Origin: Lasioglossum baleicum
Taxonomy: Eukaryota; Arthropoda; Insecta; Hymenoptera; Halictidae
Assembly: GCF_051020765.1 (NCBI RefSeq)
Contig: NC_134944.1
Location: 2,790,001 to 2,854,000, forward strand
Direction: 5' to 3'
Length of the DNA: 64,000 bases
The notes under the pieces were generated by a model. That model did no database searches and had not been told where the DNA came from. It saw nothing but the letters and a program-made list of their open reading frames with translations. The position numbers and the translations under genes were made by a program. Of the stretch, positions 57,060-64,000 are shown piece by piece. Numbering within the stretch: the stretch's first letter is position 1; each line of letters opens with the position of its first letter.

Positions 57060-60000
57060 TAAACTACAGATCAGACATTTAGTGGTTGAAGAATTTTTTA
57101 GTTGACGTTTACAAACAACAATAATATGCATTAAATGGCATTCAAGATTGTTAGTATAGTTATTTGCAGCCTCGTCGCGTTAAGGGGACCATGAAGGTAC
57201 AAAATTGTCAGACGTATCTGTTTTACTTTCCAAAGAAATTCTACGGAAAAAAGGGCCCCCGTTTAAGAGACATAAATTGGCGTGAGGAAAAGCAACATCG
57301 GTGGATCAAAGAAGCGGTGTGCACACAGCGACGTTTATTAGCTTGATTTAATTCAATTTAGGTACCAATAATGACTGCGGCGTTTAATTGGTCCAGTAAA
57401 GATGTCACACGGTATTTTTTGGATCGGTGACATGTAATGGCCGGTTACAGCGGAGCATCGGTATCTATTACTTAATTTACACGTCTGCGCGGCTCTCGAA
57501 GAGGGAGATCTGTTCGCCCATTAGAAGTGTCTACAATCCACGATAATTAATGCGATGCTATTTGTCGCGCTTAATTGGTAATGTAACGTTATTAGCTGTC
57601 GTTTGATGTGCCGTGCGTTAAACGGGAGCTACTTTGTAACCAATGCATGCAGACAGAATAAATCGTCTCTTGATTGATCGTAGGAAAATCTGATTACAGA
57701 AAAGTTGTTGTTTAAAAAATCGTCGGAACACGTCAACGATCTCTCCTTTATCCTGAGGGTCGATCGAGACGGTTGGCAGAGTCTCATGAAAAATTTATAA
57801 ACGCGAACCATTAAACGTTTCCGGTCGGATGGATTTTCGAGATTGCGGTAACGGCTGTGAGAAAATCAGCGTCAACTGTTTTCCAACAATGAGGCGATCA
57901 TGAACGGATGATTGGATATCAATGACGCCGGGGAATCGATCGAGAAACACATATCGATGTCGTGACTCCGAAACTACCCTACGCTCCCTTTTCAGAAAGC
58001 GAAGAGCCTCTCGACGGGCATCGATTGGGAATATTATTTCACGATCATTTGCATTCGCATCGAGAGCATTTCGAAATCTTAATGTTTGTGGGAACCTGTC
58101 GACAATTTCCGGTCAGCCACTTAGCAGCAGAAAAAATGGTCGAGGCATAGCTGCTTTCGCATTCGCGGGACGAGATAAGGATCGCGGTCGCGTCATTGGC
58201 AACAAAGAGACAAGAACAACAGGCAACGAAGCCAAGAAGATGAAGAAAAGCAAGAGTGGCGGTACGGTCTCTCGGCTGTCAGCGTTGTTAAATAAAGTGG
58301 TCACCGTGGATCGTGCGCTGCGGACGCGACAGTTAACGGTAAAACCGTGGACGAAGTTGGTTAACGCGAGTCCGGCCGTGGATAGCTGGATATGTCAGAG
58401 TAGAATAGACGTAGAGTACGAGTGGCTCGCTCGGGCCACGTTTCGTTAACAGAATAAAATCACAATAACCGGGATATGTATAGAGTTATTCGTTGTCTGG
58501 CGAACTTGACTCGGGATCGCCTCTTTGACGAGACACGCCGTGCCGCGCGGTGATCCATCTTAGCTGCCAACCCTTGCTTCAGTCTTGCTCCGTCGCCATG
58601 GGACTGCAGCCAATGACTGCGATGCCACCGTCCGTTAGACCTGTCCTCCTCGATCATCTTTCGATCACACTGATTCCGCTCAGAGAATTTCCACTTGCCT
58701 CCTTCTCCTTCGACACTGCCCTTCTCGTGCGTTCGACTCTCCTCCAATCGATTCGAACCGAATCGCAAGCATATTCGCTTGTAAACAGGGTAAATCTACC
58801 CATTACTGCGGGTGTGCGTTGGACAATTCAATGAGATTGCATTCTCGTTGGCGAGACAAACAAAATTGTCATTCTCATACTTTCATAATCTCAGGCTTTG
58901 AAAAGACATTCTTCCAGAGGATTATTGTTCACATGATTCTTTTATGTTGCTTTAAATTACATAGGGGGATTTGTTATTTATTTATTATTTATTATTTTTT
59001 ATTTATTATGAACGGACCGAGGTCCATTTACACAAATGTTTACAATATAACAAAGACTTAACATAAATTACTACGAAATTATCATTGTCTAGATACCTCG
59101 ATAGACTTCGATACAATAAAAATAGGAAAGGAAACTTCTCCTGCGTTTTCAATAAAAAAAATTAAGCCCACAGAATTACGTACATTCGAGTGGAGGAGGA
59201 ATGTCCTTAATACTGCGGTTTGAATTGCATTTGAATAATATTCAAATAAAGTTCTAGACGGTACAATTTGATTTACAGACCATGTGAATGGTCTGGCTAC
59301 CCGTATGGGGACCACGAAAGCTTGCTCGTGGTCAACATTTTGCCATAAAATAAAAATACCGGAGGTAACAGACACGCCCAGTTGTTTATTTTACTGGTCC
59401 CATTGTAGTCTGTCAGTTTGTGCAAACTGACAAAAGTTGGCGTCCCCAACGAAGCTAAGCTGTCTAATCCAGGTCATTCATAATTAAACGTTATTATTCC
59501 AAGTGGTCGAGTATGGGGATCACGTATTTCCGCATCTTACAAGCTGGTGGCGGAACAGTAGACGGTATACTTCCGGTTCTACGAGAAAGCGAGCTCTCAT
59601 AATAGCATCTGCTTCGCTGAAAACGGGAAAATCCGCTTGTCCGCCAACCATCGGACGTCCGAATGCGATTATTCGAAGGAAAACCTCTTTCTCGAGGGGT
59701 AATTACGACAAATATTTAGCCAGCCGGTTAACCCTTCTTCCAACCGGGCAGCCACGCGAACTGGGGAGATTAGAAAGAGAGGAGCAGTCGAAAGAGAGAA
59801 ACCGGCTTCGCTGTGAATAGCGGGAAAGAGAGATGGAGAAGAGAAAGAGGCTCCGAATAGAATCCCATAATACAAATATGCCCGCGGGATAATATCTTTA
59901 CCGGAATCTAATCGGTCCTAATGGTTGTCCACAAGTTTATTGTACCGTGCAAATCCCATAAATATTTTTCTCTATATTTTCGAAAACACTATTCGGAGGA

Positions 60001-61693
60001 GTTCTCGAGCGCAGAAAAGCGGGTTTCCTACTGCTGGCTATTTAATGGAGATTCTGCTGGCGGATTCAAAGGGAAATCGGTGAAAAGACTTTCTGGAGAG
60101 GCGGCAAATAAATAGCGCGAGGCTTTGATGTGTCGGACCGAGTGTCTTCATGCAAATTTGGGTTTCTCGGGGACTGATTGGGAGATTAGAAACAAAATAC
60201 ACACAAAATCCACCGAACGAAACGTGTATATTTTATAATAAGTTTAAGAACGTAGAAAAACGGCTCGTCACAGAACGTGTTAATCGACTTGAAAGTTTTC
60301 TCGAAAGTGAAATATTTTGGATGACGATTAGTGTATCGTTCGTACGAGAGGGTATAGCGCGGCGAAAAAAGCGCATAGGCGGTTCGAACAGATAAATGGT
60401 TCGGTGAAAAAGAAAGGCGAGGGTGATGGCGCGCGTGTCAAGGAGGCAAAAGACGATCATTAGCTGGTTACGACGAGATTTACTAATAGGCAGCGGGGGG
60501 AAGGAGATGTCGTGACTCTCTTGGGCCTGGTTCGATGATACGACCCGGTCCCAAAGGCGGCTCCTTTGATGGGCCCTGATGCCTCCTCCGTCCGCTTCGC
60601 GGAGCCGAAAGACGGCGTTACGACAGATACACAGAAAATCTTGGCGACTTATTACTTACACCGTCCCCCGGATACATATTTATAATTCATCCGCCGAAGT
60701 ATGCCTCGCCCGTTCGTGACACGCTCCCTGACAGCGGACAAACGATCCATATTATCGGCTTGCGACCGTTGCGGAACCACGGGGCGACGCTGTTTTGACG
60801 CGAATATTTAGGCAGTCGGCCGGGTTCTGCGGGAAAGTTGTCTAATATTATTGTTTATTTATTGCTTTAAGTCTTAAACGGTTTATGTTATAATATGTTA
60901 AAAACGGAATATGTTAGAATATGGCTTAGTGTCTAACTTCCAATTAGTTTTGTTCGGTTACAGCTGCCTCATTGAAATTCAAGTTTTACTCAAGCATACG
61001 TTAATGAAATCAAAAATAATGTTCATGTAGTAGGTACTTGTATCGGAAAAGCGCTGATAAATCTAGAATTTAGATCTTGTGATTCAGCACCACACTCACA
61101 AGCACCGTCTAAAAAGAATTAACTCTGGCTGACGAAGCGACTAAATTGCAACGAAGTTGCCTAATATCTGGAGGCTTTGTTAAACAGATCGTAGATTCTG
61201 CATAAATGGAAGAAAGTTTAGGCGAGGACTGACTGAGACACAACGAAAGCGTATCAAAACGCAAGAACAGTGTGGCTCGATGATGCTTTTAGTTTCAGCC
61301 GATCGGTATCGCGTTTTTCAGGGTATCGGTTTCGGAGTTCACAGGGACCTTCCCCAAAGTTTTATCTTTTTCGTGATCTGTGCCAGAGAAAGGGAAAAAG
61401 AGACAGGTACCCGAAAGATCCATCAGGAATCAGGCGTATCGATGACAAAAACTAAACACACGTGTCGAGAAATTCCTCGGGGAGTCCCATCGTTTTGACA
61501 GATCTTTCCTTTTAGGATCATTACGTGACAAACAACTCATCTTCGTCGGTATCGCCAGCTGCCGACACGTCCCTGGAAAAACTCTGGATTTTATGTCGAG
61601 ACAATAGACTCGCTGGGTGAGAGCAATGATAATAGAAGTGAGGACAGAAACAGAAGAAGGGGGGAGGGAAAGGGAGTATTGGGGGGCGTCCAG
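57060..61693. other. Intergenic DNA, no gene recognised
   Basis: No gene is supported. A 175-codon ATG-started frame at 57922-58449 is Arg/Ser-rich with no family motif. Near 59000-59050 a cggaccgaggtcc block with neighbouring tttacacaaatgtttacaat matches a repeat at about 49430-49460. The 58970-59000 stretch is an AT-rich tttatta run. Confidence 0.5.
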
Positions 61694-61720
61694 GAGAAGA
61701 AGAAGAAGAAGAAGAAGAAG
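61694..61720. repeat. (GAA)n trinucleotide microsatellite
   Basis: About nine GAA units within a broader purine-rich stretch. Confidence 0.92.
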
Positions 61721-63345
61721 AGGGAGAGGAAGAACCCCCCGCGGTTGGTAAAGGGTTTACGGTCTGTCAGGTTCGCATACGCGCCGCTCGTTCTTCCTTC
61801 CACGTGAGCGTTTCAGCTGGTATCGGGCATGCAATCACACGGAGGATTAAAATGGAGGCGGCGTAAAAGAACGCTTGCTGGAGGAAAGGGAGAGCAACGC
61901 GTTCTCGCTCTCCTATATGCTCGCGTTTAGCTCCTCTCCGGCGTGGATCAGAGAGAGGAGACCCGCTGACGGATTATCCTTTCACGGCAAGTCGTGGACA
62001 CGGACATTCTTCACGCACAAAAACTCTCCGACTCGGCTCCTCGGACGTGACAAAGAGGAGAAATTTGTTGTTTTCCGTTCCGTGCGCACCACGCCGCGCC
62101 GCCCCGGAAAACCATACGTCTTCATTATTATTCGACGGACCGAGCAATTAGAACTCCACTGACAAGGGGTTGTTGCATCGACGACTCGTTACACAGGTGT
62201 TGCGACGGTGTAAAATCAAATTTGTGCATCTCGCTTTTGTCGGAAGTCCAGAAATTGGGTCGTTCGGAAAGTAATTTCGTTTTCCCGTGTGACGAAATCA
62301 ATTTTGATTTTATTCCTGAATCCCACAATCAATGCAGAACATTTTCATTTTGAATCATTTTCAGATTAGCTAAGGGATTTGTCAGGACAATAAAGTCGTA
62401 ATAAAAACAGAAATTTTACAAGCATTAAATCGCAAGAGATCATAGAACGAAACGTCATAAAACATCTTCTGAATGGTCAAAAATTGGCTTCGACTTTTTG
62501 TAAATTGACCGAAATCATTTTTCTCTGAACTCGATCGTTTTCCCACGAAGAAAAAGAAATCGGTTGACTCTGTCGGGGATCCGGAGTCGAGTCACAAGTG
62601 TCCAAATACTTCTGGACGTCGGTTTCGAATGACTCGTTGGACAAGTGAGTCAAAGAGTACCGTCCCGATCGGGCCCGCTTACGAGGTACCGTAGGAAACA
62701 CGCGATGCATACCAAGAGGACGCGATGTGTATTAAGCCTGGAGTATTGTGCGTCTCGAACAGGTTTTATCTGACAGTTTTATTGGAGCGTGAGCGAGTGT
62801 CACGCCCGTAATGGAGAGCATTGTAACGCCCGTGAACGAATAATGCTCTCCTCGAAGATCTACACGTGACGCAACCACCTCTGAAGATTCCTCTCGTTTC
62901 GTTTCGTTTCGTTTAGTTCTGTTAGGCTCGTTTTCACTTGTGGTCCCCTCCTCGGCTCGTAGCCCGATCGGCCAACCTCCACGTGCTCACGGCACACAAA
63001 GAATGATGCGGGTGTCTGTCCCGTCTGATAATTCCATTAGCCCGATGTCGCTAACGCTGACAGAGCAGATTGATTCGGTATCGAGGCGATATCTCGTTCA
63101 GGGCCCCGAACAAGAAGTCGCACACTTTGACTATGCAGGCCTCGGGTCCGAAAGGATCGGCCACACAATACCTATTACGCCAATTTCCAAGGAGTCACGG
63201 TTGTTCGATAATATTGATTTAGGCGAATCATCCTGGTCGATAAGTATCGTTCGTCGCTAGGCGGTATCAAAAGACGTCGATTGCAAATCGTAGAAATTCA
63301 ACTGGCAACTCGTCAAATGAAAGTACAATAATTGTATTAAAACGC
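61721..63345. other. Intergenic DNA with a mariner-type end
   Basis: No gene is supported. ttgggtcgttcggaaagtaa at about 62255 resembles a mariner terminus and matches the one at 20623 over about 30 bases (continuing tttcgttttcccgtg). A short gtttc pentamer run lies at 62897-62912. Confidence 0.5.
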
Positions 63346-63512
63346 AGACTGCGGATCTTTATGCAAAATAAAAGTTGCAAAATAAAATGTTATTTCTTCC
63401 CTTAATGATTTTAGCTGAGAAGAAATCATATATCGATATGTTTAACTTTTAAAATGTTTCGACAATTTTCTTCTTCTTAATTCTCCCGTGAATGCATAAA
63501 GATCCTTGGTCT
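63346..63512. mobile_element. MITE of the AGACTGCGGAT family, copy 4 (167 bp)
   Basis: The left end is AGACTGCGGATCTTTATGCA at 63346. The right end tgcataaagatccttggtct ends at 63512 and is followed by AATTA. The interior aatgttatttcttccctta, then atatatcgatatgttta, matches the interior of the copy at 6377-6549. Confidence 0.82.
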
Positions 63513-64000
63513 AATTACAAGTCATTGACGCTCCCCGCTCGATGAAACCAGGAACTACTCCGCGGGAATTCCAACAGCGACAGGAAAGAAAGGTAGTCTT
63601 CTGTGTACGCAGAGACGAACGTGAAACACTGGACCTGGATCCTTGACACTGACACGATCTACTCGATGCCGGCAGTAAATCGTAGCTACATGTCTGACAA
63701 TTGTAAGTACAGTTATGGCAAGTCATTGGAACTTTTGTGCCTCTGCCAGTTTGATCGTGCAGGCCCATGGCCGATCGCCTCTCATACAAACGTACGTATA
63801 TTGTCGACTCACCGTGCGAGTCGGTTCTAGTGGCTTCATCTGTTGATAAAACAGATAAATACGTCGGCATATTGAAGCCTACTTGAATTCAAAGTATGTA
63901 TACTACTTGCACACATCGACAAACAGCGACAACACATCGACGGAGCTTCGAACGGTTTCGTTTCTTACAAATCTTGTCTCTATTCAACTTCTCAAGCATC
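63513..64000. other. Intergenic DNA to window end
   Basis: Overlapping frames of 75 (plus) and 119 (minus) codons without motifs; nothing else recognised. Confidence 0.45.

Noticed and set aside
57922..58449. 175-codon Arg/Ser-rich plus-strand frame
   Set aside because: Composition resembles that of random CG-rich insect DNA; no RS-repeat organisation, nuclear domain or splice evidence.

Overview
The window looks like nuclear DNA of an insect, probably an aculeate hymenopteran (bee or ant). The basis is moderate AT richness with abundant CpG, long gene-poor spacers, small phase-0 introns, a single-exon sloppy-paired-type forkhead gene, an ecdysteroid-kinase-like gene, and many short mariner/Tc1-, pogo- and hAT-type non-autonomous elements. 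The order is inferred from general character; no species-diagnostic sequence was found.

Only two protein genes can be defended. The first, at about 9.6-11.1 kb (+), is a three-exon EcKinase/CHK-like gene. Its exons can be joined by eye into one 407-residue protein with all kinase-like motifs; individual open frames miss the start of exon 2. The second, at 36.7-38.0 kb (+), is an intronless FoxG/sloppy-paired homologue of 415 residues with an N-terminal eh1 Groucho-binding motif and a complete forkhead domain. It has a visible promoter (GA-rich tract, inverted CCAAT, GC/CACCC box, TATAAATA), a long 3' UTR with two Pumilio-type sites, and an AATAAA signal. About 25 kb on each side of it contains no convincing gene, as expected for a segmentation and head-patterning gene surrounded by cis-regulatory DNA.

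The rest is intergenic DNA with many repeats. The best-delimited mobile elements are: a 633-bp hAT-type element at 8061-8693 with a perfect 8-bp target duplication and an interior of reiterated TTAGTCATTA-like motifs; a 587-bp pogo/Tigger-type element at 26778-27364 with TA duplication; an 802-bp element at 27785-28586 with 36-bp perfect inverted ends starting with the heptamer CACAGTG; a short mariner-type element at 47305-47518 containing a second mariner end; two giant foldback elements at 55012-55623 and 56424-57059; a 422-bp element at 42186-42607; a 180-bp element at 2784-2964; and a family of at least four TA-flanked short elements with termini like AGACTGCGGATCTTTATGCA.

Tandem structures include a ~132-bp satellite-like array of seven to eight units at 40.1-41.0 kb, 2-4 kb downstream of the forkhead gene and next to a more degenerate array, plus several two- or three-copy local duplications (12.7, 20.2, 23.1, 30.6, 43.0 and 44.4 kb). 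Several older dispersed repeats occur two or three times. No rRNA, tRNA, CRISPR or prokaryotic feature was recognised, and most remaining open frames look like chance.
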